Shown: positions 1-7,720 of the stretch, in pieces
Position numbering within the stretch: position 1 is the first letter of the stretch
How the letters are laid out: each line of letters opens with the position of its first letter
IMG/VR virus record: IMGVR_UViG_3300042908_000332
Location: 1-60,636 of that record
Length of the DNA: 60,636 nt
Strand: one strand, 5' to 3'
DNA from: a virus
Program-made: the position numbers and the translations under genes
Notes under the pieces: generated by a model
Told to the model about the DNA's origin: nothing
Databases searched by the model: none
The model's input: only the letters and a program-made list of their open reading frames with translations

Positions 1-52
1 CCCCGACTAATGGATTTGGAATCCATTGTGCTACCAATTACACCAATGACGC
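1..52 (-). tRNA. tRNA-Trp (anticodon CCA), 3' part cut by window edge
   Basis: Read on the minus strand from 52, the sequence folds as the first 52 positions of a tRNA: acceptor strand GCGTCAT, then TG, a D arm with GTGT/GCAC stem and AATTGGTA loop, a perfect 5-base-pair anticodon stem ATGGA/TCCAT with loop TTCCAAA, then a short variable region and GGGG starting the T stem. The anticodon CCA reads UGG, so tRNA-Trp. The T loop and 3' acceptor strand lie beyond the left edge and cannot be checked. Confidence 0.9.
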
Positions 53-182
53 ATTTGCCTTTTTTCTCGGAAAGGCTAACCTATCTCCCTACGATGAGAA
101 CCTCAGGCCATTGCTAGGCAGGCTACGTTCCACTCGTCAGTGGCATATTTCTTTTAGTTTTTGTTGCGAGGTACTATAACTC
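53..182 (-). other. Hairpin-rich gap between ssb and tRNA-Trp
   Basis: No reading frame of note. The 130 bases hold several short inverted repeats: CCACT/AGTGG around CGTC (130-143), TGAG/CTCA around AAC (95-105) and CCTTT/AAAGG (58-75). Transcription from ssb would run through here into the tRNA. It may be a processed 3' leader or a small structured RNA; I cannot assign it to a known class. Confidence 0.3.
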
Positions 183-599
183 TCAATTAAAAGGCAGATC
201 ATCATCCTCTTCGACAACATTGTTTTTAGGCGCTGTTACCGGAGTTGTAGGCTGATGAAAATCATTATCCGCTTTTGCTTTTACGAAAGTCTTGAAGATT
301 GTACAAGAAATCTCCTTAATCTCTTTCTTCTCACCATCCTTGGTTGTCCAGGAATTAGTGTTGATGCTTCCTTCAACATAGATTTTATCACCTTTTTGAA
401 TTGAAGCTGCTCTATCAGCAAGGGCAGGGATAGCAAAGATGCAGCGATGCCACTCTGTTTTTTCTTCCCACTTATCACCCTTTTTGTAACCGTCAGACGT
501 TGCCAATGACACCTGTACTAACTTCTTACCATTCTCGAAGCTTTTCACTTCTACTTTACCGATATTGCCTAATAGGCAAACTTTATTTAAACTGCTCAT
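183..599 (-). CDS. ssb: Single-stranded DNA-binding protein
   Basis: 138 residues with the standard SSB layout: an OB fold over roughly residues 1-105 beginning MSSLNKVCLLGNIG, including the typical WHR motif (EKTEWHRCIFAIPALA) and the IYVEGSI strand, then a short linker and an acidic C-terminal tip EEDDDLPFN. In bacterial and phage SSBs that tip recruits other replication and repair proteins. It coats single-stranded DNA during replication and would work with the DnaB helicase and Rad52-type annealing protein in the same operon. The start codon shares one base with the stop of the upstream HNH gene (TAATG), and it is the last protein gene before the tRNA. Confidence 0.95.
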   Translation of the reverse strand: MSSLNKVCLLGNIGKVEVKSFENGKKLVQVSLATSDGYKKGDKWEEKTEWHRCIFAIPALADRAASIQKGDKIYVEGSINTNSWTTKDGEKKEIKEISCTIFKTFVKAKADNDFHQPTTPVTAPKNNVVEEDDDLPFN

Positions 600-1120
600 T
601 ATATTACTTTTTTAAAATAATCATTATAAATATCTCTAGCCTCTTCAGGAGTACTATACGTGCCAAGGTGAATCAATTTATTATTTACTCTAATCATTGA
701 TCTGAATTTACCTCTTCTTTCGTGGACTCCGGTAAATCCATTAGGCCTCATACCTTTAGAAATATTGATACGATTATGTATTACTCTTAAATTCAATAAA
801 TTATTATTTAACTTATCTCCATCAATGTGATCTATCACCATGTTGTTTCCATTTGGATTATGATTTAAAAACGACATAGCAATTAATTGATGGGTTCTAA
901 TGTTTTTGGGTTTGCCATCTTTTCTTAATACAACAAATTTATACCCATTAGATGAAATACTTTCTTTCATAATGATTTCTTTCACAATTCTATAGTAAGG
1001 CCATCCTTTGTAGTCAATTCTTCTAGATAAGCTTTTAACTCTTCCCAAACTACTTACCTGATACAATCCCTCATATCCAGGTACATCTTTCCATACTTCT
1101 TTTACTTCATAACTTTCCAT
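599..1120 (-). CDS. NUMOD4/HNH homing endonuclease with AP2-like C-terminus
   Basis: 173 residues. The N-terminus (EVWKDVPGYEGLYQVSSLGRVKS) is the NUMOD4 motif of free-standing homing endonucleases. The middle holds the HNH core (TVIDHIDGDKLNNNLLNLRV type: VIDHIDGDKLNNNLLNLR). The C-terminus (GVHERRGKFRSMIRVNNKLIHLGTYSTPEEA, positions about 130-162) resembles an AP2 DNA-binding fold. Such enzymes nick or cut DNA at sites lacking the gene and spread it. It sits between the DUF1064 nuclease gene, whose last 14 bases it overlaps, and ssb, with which it shares a TAATG, so it is co-transcribed with replication genes but probably selfish. Confidence 0.9.
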   Translation of the reverse strand: MESYEVKEVWKDVPGYEGLYQVSSLGRVKSLSRRIDYKGWPYYRIVKEIIMKESISSNGYKFVVLRKDGKPKNIRTHQLIAMSFLNHNPNGNNMVIDHIDGDKLNNNLLNLRVIHNRINISKGMRPNGFTGVHERRGKFRSMIRVNNKLIHLGTYSTPEEARDIYNDYFKKVI

Positions 1121-1508
1121 CTTTACTTAATAAATCATTAATAAACTCTTTGACTTCTTTTTGGGAGTGTAGCCAAATCACATCAGCAGTAGAGTCTTCT
1201 CTCACGTAGAACTTTAGCATCTTGTATTTCAGTTTAGATGTCTCGGTAGCAAACCCTTTTGTGTCTATGTAAATCTTTTGTCCATCGTGATGGAGTACAA
1301 AATCTACAATCATAGTAATAGGTCGTATTGCTTTACCTCTGAATCTAAATCCTTCCTGCAAGAGTATTGTTCTTTGGAAGTCGAACTCTAGCCCCAAACT
1401 CTTAAATTGTTGGTAACAGAATAATTCCAGCTTGGAATCAAACTTGACACCATCTAATTCAATTTTTTTATTCCCGTACTTAGATGTTTTGGATCGGGAA
1501 ATCTTCAT
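1107..1508 (-). CDS. DUF1064 family endonuclease-like protein
   Basis: 133 residues matching my memory of the phage DUF1064 family: KYGNKKIELDGVKFDSKLE at the N-terminus, then IVDFVLHHDGQKIYIDTKG around residues 77-95. The pattern E (in SKLE), D (in VDF) and D-x-K (IDTKG) is the PD-(D/E)XK nuclease signature. The family is small, phage-borne and suspected to process branched or viral DNA, but the substrate is not known to me. It overlaps the upstream pyrophosphohydrolase gene by 29 bases and the downstream HNH gene by 14. Confidence 0.8.
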   Translation of the reverse strand: MKISRSKTSKYGNKKIELDGVKFDSKLELFCYQQFKSLGLEFDFQRTILLQEGFRFRGKAIRPITMIVDFVLHHDGQKIYIDTKGFATETSKLKYKMLKFYVREDSTADVIWLHSQKEVKEFINDLLSKDGKL

Positions 1509-2121
1509 CGTATATATTTACAACGACTTCACCGTAGATAGACTGAGGATACTTAATCTCAATCTTCTTCTTAAGATTGTTCTCAGTCTTGTTTAGAAGC
1601 CAATAAAGGAATTTATCCCAAAGGTTGAGGTGCTTCTTAAGCTTATCCTCTATCCTTTTGTTCAATAAATCCTTTTCCTCTTTAGCGATTGCTTCCATAA
1701 TCTCAGCTGCATCCTTCATTGCATCGCTCTTCTTATAGATATTAAAGTCACGCTCAAGGATAGGGCGAAGCTTAGGCTCTGAATATGTTTCAGGCTTTAG
1801 AATCTTACCATCCTTGCGGAAGATTGGCTTACCATCAGTTCCCATCTTACTCATGTTAGACTTATGAACCTCATCAAATAGCATCACCAATCGGTCAGCT
1901 AGTCCGTACTCGTGAGCGGTTCCGTAGGTAATGTAAAGAATATCACAAATAGCATCTGCGACATCTAGAATGTTGTTTGCTTCACGTAGTTCCTTTACCT
2001 CTTCTTCGAGTAGAGACTGGCGAAGTCTTGCCCTGCGCTTAGAAAGCATCTTGGGTTGATCAGGCATACTCACTTTAAAAGCTTTCTGAAAATCAAGTAC
2101 TTGCAAAATTTGACGTTCCAT
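1480..2121 (-). CDS. MazG/PRA-PH-like NTP pyrophosphohydrolase
   Basis: 213 residues. The N-terminal half has the all-alpha NTP pyrophosphatase pattern: LLEEEVKELREANN followed by DVADAICDILYITYGTA, i.e. the EExxE and ExxD/DxxxD metal-binding helices, then the typical phage tail GTDGKPIFRKDGKILKPETY seen in phosphoribosyl-ATP pyrophosphohydrolase-like proteins. It probably hydrolyses a (deoxy)nucleoside triphosphate to the monophosphate, cleaning or tuning the nucleotide pool during replication. The C-terminal 100 residues are helical and lysine-rich with no domain I recognise. A good promoter (2136-2167) sits directly upstream. Confidence 0.8.
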   Translation of the reverse strand: MERQILQVLDFQKAFKVSMPDQPKMLSKRRARLRQSLLEEEVKELREANNILDVADAICDILYITYGTAHEYGLADRLVMLFDEVHKSNMSKMGTDGKPIFRKDGKILKPETYSEPKLRPILERDFNIYKKSDAMKDAAEIMEAIAKEEKDLLNKRIEDKLKKHLNLWDKFLYWLLNKTENNLKKKIEIKYPQSIYGEVVVNIYDEDFPIQNI

Positions 2122-2135
2122 ATTTATATTTTTAT

Positions 2136-2167
2136 CAAAGTTAATTAAATTTTTGTTTTAGTGCAAG
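2136..2167 (-). promoter_or_regulatory. Bacteroidota-type promoter for the 2121-183 genes
   Basis: On the minus strand, CTTG (2167-2164) and TAACTTTG (2143-2136) are 20 bases apart, matching the -33/-7 spacing of Bacteroidota housekeeping promoters. Transcription should begin near 2131, giving a leader of about 10 bases before the start at 2121. Confidence 0.6.
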
Positions 2168-2469
2168 TTGTAGTCAAAATGGTAGCATATGTTCGATAAA
2201 AACTTGATAGTATCGTATGATTCTATGCTAAATATGACATCATCAAAGCTACCACGATGTATATACTCATCGTATATCTTAGTAAACAATTTTGTTGACT
2301 GCTTACTTGTGGCGATACTACCGTCATGCATTAGTAGTGGTAAGTTCTTAAGCTTAAATACTCGTGTATCGTATTCCTTTTTCTTACCTCTTCTAGGTAT
2401 CCTAGCCTTAACTGTGAGGTCAACGCAATAAATCTTTGGTTGAGCCTTCTCTTCAAAAATATCAAACAT
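2158..2469 (-). CDS. Hypothetical protein downstream of dnaB
   Basis: I do not recognise this 103-residue protein. It begins MFDIFEEKAQPKIYCVDLTVKA and is rich in beta-prone segments (VDLTVKARIPRRGKKKEYDTRVFKL, then VIFSIESYDTIKFL). The start at 2469 is chosen because it follows the dnaB stop directly (TGATATG); a longer form starting at 2490 would overlap dnaB. Its place between dnaB and a new promoter suggests a role linked to replication, but nothing in the sequence shows one. Confidence 0.7.
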   Translation of the reverse strand: MFDIFEEKAQPKIYCVDLTVKARIPRRGKKKEYDTRVFKLKNLPLLMHDGSIATSKQSTKLFTKIYDEYIHRGSFDDVIFSIESYDTIKFLSNICYHFDYNLH

Positions 2470-2470
2470 A

Positions 2471-3850
2471 TCAGAATATATCAAAATCATTATTAGGTTT
2501 TAATGCAATCTGCACATAGTCATCTTCATCGTCTCTATCGTATGGATTCTTCCAAGCAGGAATGTTGGAGTCAAACGTAAGCTGTATGTCTTCCAACTCA
2601 CCATCCCTATGCTTGGCAATGATTGCGTATCCATCGTCAGCCATAGGATTGTTTTCTCTTTCTTCTGGAGCCATGTAATAACCATTGCGATACAAGAACA
2701 TCACGATGTCAGCATCCTGTTCTATATCTCCTGACTCCCTAAGGTCAGACAGCATAGGCTTCTTATCAGTTCGATGCTCTACGGCACGAGACAACTGAGC
2801 CAAAGCAACAACAGGTATCTTCAATTCGTTAGCCATATCCTTCAGCTTCCTTGACACATCACCAACCTCATTGGTCCTGTTCTGAGCACCTGGACTCTGA
2901 ACCTTCTGAATGTAATCTATGACCACATAATCTAAGCCCTGAGAGTACTTCAGCTTGTATACAAGCGAAAGTATGTCCGTGATGGTAAAAGAGCCTGCAA
3001 CGATCTTTAAATTGGAATTAATGATACGTCTCTTGGACTTCTCGTAACGCATAATCTCACGTGTTTCAAGCTTACCACGTTTGATGTGATATCCGGGGAT
3101 ACCACTATCAACAGAGATGATTCTCTTCATAACCTGAACCTCGTCCATCTCGCAGGAAATGAATAGACCTTTGTAGTTGTTGCGTATGGATGCGTGCTTC
3201 ATCATACCGAGTGCGTACTGAGTTTTACCCATAGCCGGACGTGCAGCAATGATGATAAAGTTTGTAGGCTGCATACCTGAGGTGAGCACATCGAATCGTT
3301 TGTATCCTGTCTCTATACCGCTCACACCATCCTTAGTGGATGCATCAAGCATTTTCTTATCAAGTTCTTTAAGTAGAAACTCATTATCCATATCCTTACG
3401 TCTAAGCAATGATTTAAACTTATTGTCAGAGATGTGTGACTGAAGTACGTTAATGACTTCCTGAGGATCATATTCATCCTTGTTAGCCATTAGTTCTAGC
3501 TTCTTAGCAAGGTCTATGTGCTCGTGTCTTACGTTCTCGCCTATCAGAAAGTATATTGAACTTTCTAATTCATTTATACCTGTTGGCTTGTAGGATGTAA
3601 TCGCTGAAATTTCTAGAACTGATTCACGCTTATGCATGGTGTTCTTTTTCATTATAGACTGACTCAATGACACTGCATTGATAGGTTCTTGCGATAAGTA
3701 TAATTCGTATGCAGCTTCAAAAATGACTTTGTTAATCGTAGTAAGGAACATATCACATGACACTTTTGACATGATGTCATGGATTGTAGAGGGGTTCATA
3801 AGCATAGAGTATAGAACTACTTGCTCTGAGCGTAGCTGCATATCATTCAT
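2471..3850 (-). CDS. dnaB: DnaB-family replicative helicase
   Basis: 459 residues, the usual DnaB length. The N-terminal helical domain (residues 1-100) starts LRSEQVVLYSMLMNP. The RecA-like domain carries Walker A ARPAMGKTQ near residue 203, Walker B-type YVVIDYIQKV near 320, and the helicase motif ALAQLSRAVEHR with SDLRESGDIEQDADIVMFLYR after it, all diagnostic of DnaB/SF4. It would unwind DNA ahead of a polymerase. No polymerase or primase gene is visible in the window, so it probably feeds host enzymes or ones encoded beyond the edges. It lies one base after the gene at 3852. Confidence 0.95.
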   Translation of the reverse strand: MNDMQLRSEQVVLYSMLMNPSTIHDIMSKVSCDMFLTTINKVIFEAAYELYLSQEPINAVSLSQSIMKKNTMHKRESVLEISAITSYKPTGINELESSIYFLIGENVRHEHIDLAKKLELMANKDEYDPQEVINVLQSHISDNKFKSLLRRKDMDNEFLLKELDKKMLDASTKDGVSGIETGYKRFDVLTSGMQPTNFIIIAARPAMGKTQYALGMMKHASIRNNYKGLFISCEMDEVQVMKRIISVDSGIPGYHIKRGKLETREIMRYEKSKRRIINSNLKIVAGSFTITDILSLVYKLKYSQGLDYVVIDYIQKVQSPGAQNRTNEVGDVSRKLKDMANELKIPVVALAQLSRAVEHRTDKKPMLSDLRESGDIEQDADIVMFLYRNGYYMAPEERENNPMADDGYAIIAKHRDGELEDIQLTFDSNIPAWKNPYDRDDEDDYVQIALKPNNDFDIF

Positions 3851-3851
3851 A

Positions 3852-4271
3852 TTACCCCCTTACATTAAACTTTGGCATAACAAATCCTTCTTTCTTTTTA
3901 TCTTCCTTAGATACGTTTGTCCACTTGTCAATCTGCTCCAGTCTAGAGAAATACTCTACGGTGCAGTACTTATGATTATTCTCTGAGTGGAACTCGTCAT
4001 CCTTAGCGTTCTCCATTGCAACTTTGATGTCATCTAAGCTGAAATGCTTAAGTATTTCCTTGTACTTGTTGACAACCTTTTTGGTCATCACACGTGAACG
4101 CTTTTGGAAAACTTCGTTAAAGATATTTAATATTTTCAGAACATCATCGCCTGATGCAACGGATGTCATTGAATCAATATCTTTCTTGGCAGCATTGAGT
4201 ATTGCCGTCTTTTCTTCTGAGAACGGCCCGAATATCCTATCGAGCTCATTCTCTAAATGTTTTAGTATCAT
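3852..4271 (-). CDS. Hypothetical protein upstream of dnaB, possible helicase loader
   Basis: 139 residues, mostly helical and charged. The C-terminal part (SENNHKYCTVEYFSRLEQIDKWTN) resembles in style the end of phage replisome organiser and loader proteins, where an aromatic stretch precedes a basic tail. That likeness is weak. The better argument is position: it lies between the DnaA-like gene and dnaB, the usual place for a loader. The start follows the recurring leader TAACTACC directly before ATG. Confidence 0.6.
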   Translation of the reverse strand: MILKHLENELDRIFGPFSEEKTAILNAAKKDIDSMTSVASGDDVLKILNIFNEVFQKRSRVMTKKVVNKYKEILKHFSLDDIKVAMENAKDDEFHSENNHKYCTVEYFSRLEQIDKWTNVSKEDKKKEGFVMPKFNVRG

Positions 4272-4276
4272 GGTAG

Positions 4277-4591
4277 TTAATCTAAAAAGTCCTTAATGCA
4301 TTCAGTGTTTATCTCATAATCTCTAGATTTTTTACGGTGTTTTTCGTAGTGGTTAATTGTAGCATGATCACATCCTATAAGCTTAGAGAGAGAAGTCATA
4401 GTGCTGTATGCGTTCAGATACTTATTGTTTTTCTTCCACCATAGTACAACAAAATGCTTTCTATCTATAAGTTCTTGCTTCCTGCTTTTATTTCTGATGT
4501 CATATGAACTAACCACCATTTCGAGTAGCCTATCATGTACGCTAGTACCATCTATGTGTCCATTGTTTACTAACCAATCTTCCCAACTCAT
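4277..4591 (-). CDS. Stand-alone DnaA domain IV-like DNA-binding protein
   Basis: 104 residues. The stretch from about residue 33 (NKSRKQELIDRKHFVVLWW) to about 82 has the order of DnaA domain IV: a basic helix, then a helix-turn-helix ending in GCDHATINHYEKH, which matches the DnaA signature GRDHTTVLHA. DnaA domain IV binds DnaA boxes at origins. The AAA+ ATPase of real DnaA is absent and the protein is far too short to hold it. It probably marks the phage origin or blocks host DnaA boxes; both are inference. It overlaps the next upstream gene by four bases (ATGA). Confidence 0.75.
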   Translation of the reverse strand: MSWEDWLVNNGHIDGTSVHDRLLEMVVSSYDIRNKSRKQELIDRKHFVVLWWKKNNKYLNAYSTMTSLSKLIGCDHATINHYEKHRKKSRDYEINTECIKDFLD

Positions 4592-5106
4592 TTGTCGTAT
4601 GTCATTATTGTTTCGCCTAGACTATCAAAAAACTTAATAATTTCTTCTACGCCTTTATCATCTACATCTTTCATGTTGATAATGTCACCGTATTGTTTCT
4701 CCATGTGTTCGATAACAACTTTAGTATGTAGATCAATAAACACCGGATAGAATGTTCCTTTGTGCTCATCCATCTTATTGATGTCATTTATTGCACTCTT
4801 CAACTTAGCATAGAATAGAATTAACGAGGTCTTATTTTCGCCTGCGCTGATTCCAGTAGAACCATCCTCAATAGAGTTGTATATCTCTTGCAACAAGGTA
4901 TGGTCCTCTTCAAGTAGAGACTTCATCAATTCCTTTGTATGCATTTCCATTAGCACTGCCCACTTAGCTGCGTACTGCTTGAATCTGAACTTATAGTACT
5001 TCTTGCGGTATACAATCTCATCAAGGTCATTCAATGCAGATGATACTTTCATTACTGCTCTCAGCAAGTGAACGGTGTCTAGTTTTATTTGTTGTTCTTC
5101 AGCCAT
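4588..5106 (-). CDS. Hypothetical helical protein
   Basis: 172 residues from the ATG at 5106 (MAEEQQIKLDTVHLLR). I do not recognise it. It looks almost entirely alpha-helical, with charged heptad-like stretches and no cysteines. It ends four bases inside the DnaA-like gene (ATGA overlap), so the two are probably translationally coupled and may act together at replication start. Confidence 0.7.
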   Translation of the reverse strand: MAEEQQIKLDTVHLLRAVMKVSSALNDLDEIVYRKKYYKFRFKQYAAKWAVLMEMHTKELMKSLLEEDHTLLQEIYNSIEDGSTGISAGENKTSLILFYAKLKSAINDINKMDEHKGTFYPVFIDLHTKVVIEHMEKQYGDIINMKDVDDKGVEEIIKFFDSLGETIMTYDK

Positions 5107-5107
5107 G

Positions 5108-5287
5108 TTATTCAATGTCTAGTTCTAATTGATTACTTAATATCAAAATGAGAGCCTTTATCTTTTCTTTCCTGGTCTCTCTCTTAGCCTGTAAATTCTT
5201 TATGTCTTTGTTGATTTGATTGATGTCATCATTCAATTCTTTGATTTGTATCAAGACATTTTCTTTAACTCCTTTGCTTACTTCCAT
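5108..5287 (-). CDS. Small coiled-coil protein
   Basis: A 59-residue frame starting MEVSKGVKENVLIQIKELND. Residues 12-45 form an amphipathic lysine/glutamate-rich coiled coil (INQINKDIKNLQAKRETRKE). It has no known family for me. Its start overlaps the end of the 37-residue membrane protein gene by ten bases, and its stop is one base before the start of the 172-residue gene, which supports it as a real gene in the operon. Confidence 0.65.
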   Translation of the reverse strand: MEVSKGVKENVLIQIKELNDDINQINKDIKNLQAKRETRKEKIKALILILSNQLELDIE

Positions 5288-5391
5288 AGTTCAAATATAG
5301 CGTGAATAACTAACGCAATGCTGATTACGGTAATGAGTATCATTGTACCTAATGCAGCGTAGTATTCTCGTTCTTTGTTTCGTTTTTTCAT
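5278..5391 (-). CDS. Tiny single-pass membrane protein (37 aa)
   Basis: 37 residues starting MKKRNKEREYYAALG, with one membrane segment TMILITVISIALVIHAIF. A basic N-terminus before the segment predicts the N-terminus inside. A longer form in the same frame would begin inside the upstream genes and is unlikely, because this ATG forms an ATGA overlap with the stop of the 25-residue gene at 5388-5465. Function unknown. Confidence 0.65.
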   Translation of the reverse strand: MKKRNKEREYYAALGTMILITVISIALVIHAIFELWK

Positions 5392-5465
5392 AGTGTAAAA
5401 ATTAAATAGCCAATAGTAATTCCAGCTAAAAGATGTAAGAGTCGGTAGTAGTCTTCTTGGTTCAT
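5388..5465 (-). CDS. Micro membrane protein (25 aa)
   Basis: Only 25 residues, beginning MNQEDYYRLLHLLAGITIGY and ending LIFTL. The last 17 are hydrophobic. Both ends form ATGA stop-start overlaps, with the gene at 5462-5668 upstream and the 37-residue gene downstream. Two such overlaps around a frame this short are hard to explain unless it is translated. Confidence 0.6.
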   Translation of the reverse strand: MNQEDYYRLLHLLAGITIGYLIFTL

Positions 5466-5668
5466 TGTTCTTGTTGTTTAAAGGTTTCGTTGTAGTATTG
5501 CTCTGCATCTTCATCAGAACACGGATTCAAATCTGCTTTGTAAGCCATTATAATCTGCTCCTTCTCCATTTTCTTCGCCTTATTAAACTCATTTATAAAA
5601 AGACTCATATGATGCTCACCTAAACTAATAGTAAGCATTTCTTCCAACCATTCTACTGCTGTTTTCAT
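5462..5668 (-). CDS. Hypothetical small protein
   Basis: 68 residues, MKTAVEWLEEMLTISLGEHH at the start and an acidic, glutamine-rich end (EDAEQYYNETFKQQEQ). The opening resembles many short Bacteroidota phage proteins that begin with TAVEWL. It shares one base with the gene upstream and four with the micro membrane gene downstream. No function can be read from it. Confidence 0.7.
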   Translation of the reverse strand: MKTAVEWLEEMLTISLGEHHMSLFINEFNKAKKMEKEQIIMAYKADLNPCSDEDAEQYYNETFKQQEQ

Positions 5669-6150
5669 TACTTAGGTATTGTGATTTGTATTGTCTCTGA
5701 TCCACTCTTCTTAATCACAGCAGGCTCAACTACTACGCCATCGTTATCAATCAACTGGGCAACTGACATAGCCTGAATCATCTGCTTCTCGATTTCTTTC
5801 TGACGTTCTTTAAGCTGTGTGATTTGGTCATTTATCTCAGACCATTCATCGTTATGGGAGTAGTCATAGGTAGTAGGAGTATTCTTAACAACAACAGAGC
5901 AACCTAATACTTTTTGATCTTTATCAAACTTATACGCATCCTTGATAGCATAGTGCTTTAGTCCGTTCATGATTTGATCAGCAATTTCTGCGACACCCTT
6001 AGCTTTAACGTAAGCTTCAATTGGGTCTTCGTAGCCTCCATCAATAGAGGTCTTTACGATTTCGTTAGCTATATTAGAAAGGTTAGCCTTAGACAAATTA
6101 TCCAAGGCTATAACCATTCCTGTGCTATCTTCTTTAAAGATATCAATCAT
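5668..6150 (-). CDS. Hypothetical protein next to the annealing protein
   Basis: 160 residues. It is helical with a coiled-coil section (EINDQITQLKERQKEIEKQM, about residues 104-123) and a C-terminal beta strand pair ending ETIQITIPK. I do not recognise the family. It shares one base with the Rad52-type gene, so it is translated right after it and could be a partner in recombination, as small coiled-coil proteins next to phage annealing genes often are. That is inference from position. Confidence 0.65.
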   Translation of the reverse strand: MIDIFKEDSTGMVIALDNLSKANLSNIANEIVKTSIDGGYEDPIEAYVKAKGVAEIADQIMNGLKHYAIKDAYKFDKDQKVLGCSVVVKNTPTTYDYSHNDEWSEINDQITQLKERQKEIEKQMIQAMSVAQLIDNDGVVVEPAVIKKSGSETIQITIPK

Positions 6151-7133
6151 TACATAATAGATTTGTAGTGAGCATTACATAGTTCTTTGAACATATCCAC
6201 GTGATCTTGTGGCGCATCAGGGAACTTAGCTACCGTATCCTTGGCCCATTGAATGAACTGCTTAGGATCAGTAATTGATTTAACCTTATCAAAGTAATCA
6301 GAGATGTTTTCCTCTTCAACTTCTTCTTCAGTCAAGCCCTCATCAAGTATCTCATCTACTTTATCCTGGATAGCTTTCTTAATTGTCTCATTCTTCATGC
6401 GTTTATCAGGATTCTTACCATATAGCTGATTGTACTCAGAAATTAATGCATCACGCTCAGTATCATTTTCTTCATCAGCTTGTGGCTTGAGTATACCCTT
6501 CACGTTAGCTTCATCGTCAACTTGTACCGGAGTAGGCTGTGGATCAGGTTGTACTTCTACAGGTGCAGCAGCAGCCTTGAACTTAGGTTCTTCTTGCTTA
6601 GGTTTCATCTCACCCCACTTAAATCTTACCTTACCATTCTCATCCTTAGCAGCAAGGAATGATACACGACCATCAGTGAACTCAGAGTACCATGTCCAAT
6701 CACGGATCTTAAGGTTATACGTTTGCTTGGGTTTACCACCATCCTTTGACCACTCATTGTCATTAAGCTTGACAGAGATTAAAGGATAGTCATACAACTC
6801 ACGTCCAATACCCCAATTGAAACAAGCACGCTTGAATGAGTCAGAAGATTCGCCCTTGGCTGCTTCAGTCATTGACTCAGTACCTACGTCAGATTTCCAA
6901 GTCCATTCACCACACGCATCGTTCCATAGGCCTACGTGGCAGAACAACTTGCCGTTAATAAACTCATGCTTGCGTTGCCATCCTAATGGTCCAACAGCAG
7001 CATCTAATCGTGCCATATCAACACGTGCATCTTTGTATGCTAAGATTGTAGCATAGCCACCGTTATTAATTGACTGTACTCTAAAGTCGATGTCACTAAT
7101 ATCTAGTGGTCTTGTTAGTTCTTGTAAGTTCAT
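6150..7133 (-). CDS. Rad52/22-family single-strand annealing protein
   Basis: 327 residues. The first about 160 match the phage Rad52/Rad22 family: GGYATILAYKDARVDMARLD, then PLGWQRKHEFINGKLFCHVG, TESMTEAAKGESSDSFKRAC and the closing NWGIGRELYDYP. These proteins anneal complementary single strands during phage recombination. The rest is a proline-rich linker (about 195-215) and an acidic helical tail (EEEVEEENISDYFDK), which may contact SSB. A matching RecB-type nuclease lies far away at 24380-25120. The start forms an ATGA overlap with a 24-residue membrane protein gene. Confidence 0.9.
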   Translation of the reverse strand: MNLQELTRPLDISDIDFRVQSINNGGYATILAYKDARVDMARLDAAVGPLGWQRKHEFINGKLFCHVGLWNDACGEWTWKSDVGTESMTEAAKGESSDSFKRACFNWGIGRELYDYPLISVKLNDNEWSKDGGKPKQTYNLKIRDWTWYSEFTDGRVSFLAAKDENGKVRFKWGEMKPKQEEPKFKAAAAPVEVQPDPQPTPVQVDDEANVKGILKPQADEENDTERDALISEYNQLYGKNPDKRMKNETIKKAIQDKVDEILDEGLTEEEVEEENISDYFDKVKSITDPKQFIQWAKDTVAKFPDAPQDHVDMFKELCNAHYKSIM

Positions 7134-7204
7134 TTGTTTAATAGTATTAAGATTAATATTCCGATTGAATATCCAAGTATTTCATAGAATCTTTTACTAA
7201 GCAT
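7130..7204 (-). CDS. Micro membrane protein (24 aa)
   Basis: 24 residues, MLSKRFYEILGYSIGILILI followed by LLNK: a short basic start and one hydrophobic span. The stop overlaps the start of the Rad52-type gene in an ATGA, and the start lies eight bases inside the gene upstream. The tight fit on both sides is the evidence for a real gene. Function unknown. Confidence 0.55.
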   Translation of the reverse strand: MLSKRFYEILGYSIGILILILLNK

Positions 7205-7415
7205 CACCCTTTGTTTTTTGATTACTGAATTCATCTTTGTACTCTTGAGATTCGTATATAGATGATGCCATCTTCATTAATTGATACAGCCCAGGTTCTT
7301 CACCCATAGCGTACAAGAATGCAGCTAATACATCACTGTGTTTTCCTTGCAACTCCATTTGAAAGTTGTTGTCTGATACATCCATACGGAACGATACTAA
7401 TTTTTCTTTGCTCAT
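7197..7415 (-). CDS. Hypothetical protein
   Basis: 72 residues from the ATG at 7415 (MSKEKLVSFRMDVSDNNFQM). The nine extra bases upstream would need a TTG start. The middle LQGKHSDVLAAFLYAMGEEPGLYQLMKMA looks helical. No family recognised. It is the second gene after the promoter at 7721-7752. Confidence 0.65.
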   Translation of the reverse strand: MSKEKLVSFRMDVSDNNFQMELQGKHSDVLAAFLYAMGEEPGLYQLMKMASSIYESQEYKDEFSNQKTKGDA

Positions 7416-7417
7416 AA

Positions 7418-7702
7418 TTACCAATTAAAATCTTCTTCTAATTCTTTTCTTACATTAATCATTACATCTTCCTGTACAGTAGAGTATCTCATTAGGATGT
7501 TTCTTAAATCTTCATCAAGCATATCCGCAATTACAATGAAGGCATAAGAATCACGAGGAGTTCTACCGGACATTAAGTTGTAAACATTCTGATACGTTTC
7601 CCAATTGCCAGGAACACTACGTTCAATTAGGGCATCTTTGAGGTGCACAGCACTGTATCGCTTCGATTTCATTAGGTCTCGAATACCTTTCTTTTTGTTC
7701 AT
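7418..7702 (-). CDS. Hypothetical protein, possible helix-turn-helix regulator
   Basis: 94 residues, the first gene behind the strong promoter at 7721-7752. It is basic at the N-terminus (MNKKKGIRDLMKSKRYSAVH) and then has helices separated by short turns (YQNVYNLMSGRTPRDSYAFIVIADML) that look like a lambda-repressor-type DNA-binding fold. I infer a possible operon regulator from this and its first position. Confidence in the gene is good, in the role low. Confidence 0.65.
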   Translation of the reverse strand: MNKKKGIRDLMKSKRYSAVHLKDALIERSVPGNWETYQNVYNLMSGRTPRDSYAFIVIADMLDEDLRNILMRYSTVQEDVMINVRKELEEDFNW

Positions 7703-7720
7703 AAGTGATTTGATTTGCTA

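Noticed and set aside
5488-5516. CTGATGA on the minus strand followed by GAAAC, a second hammerhead candidate
   Set aside because: The bases between CTGATGA and GAAA cannot form stem II and the region codes for a conserved-looking protein. Other CTGATGA sites in genes (for example near 241, 6470, 11905 and 41745) also lack stems.
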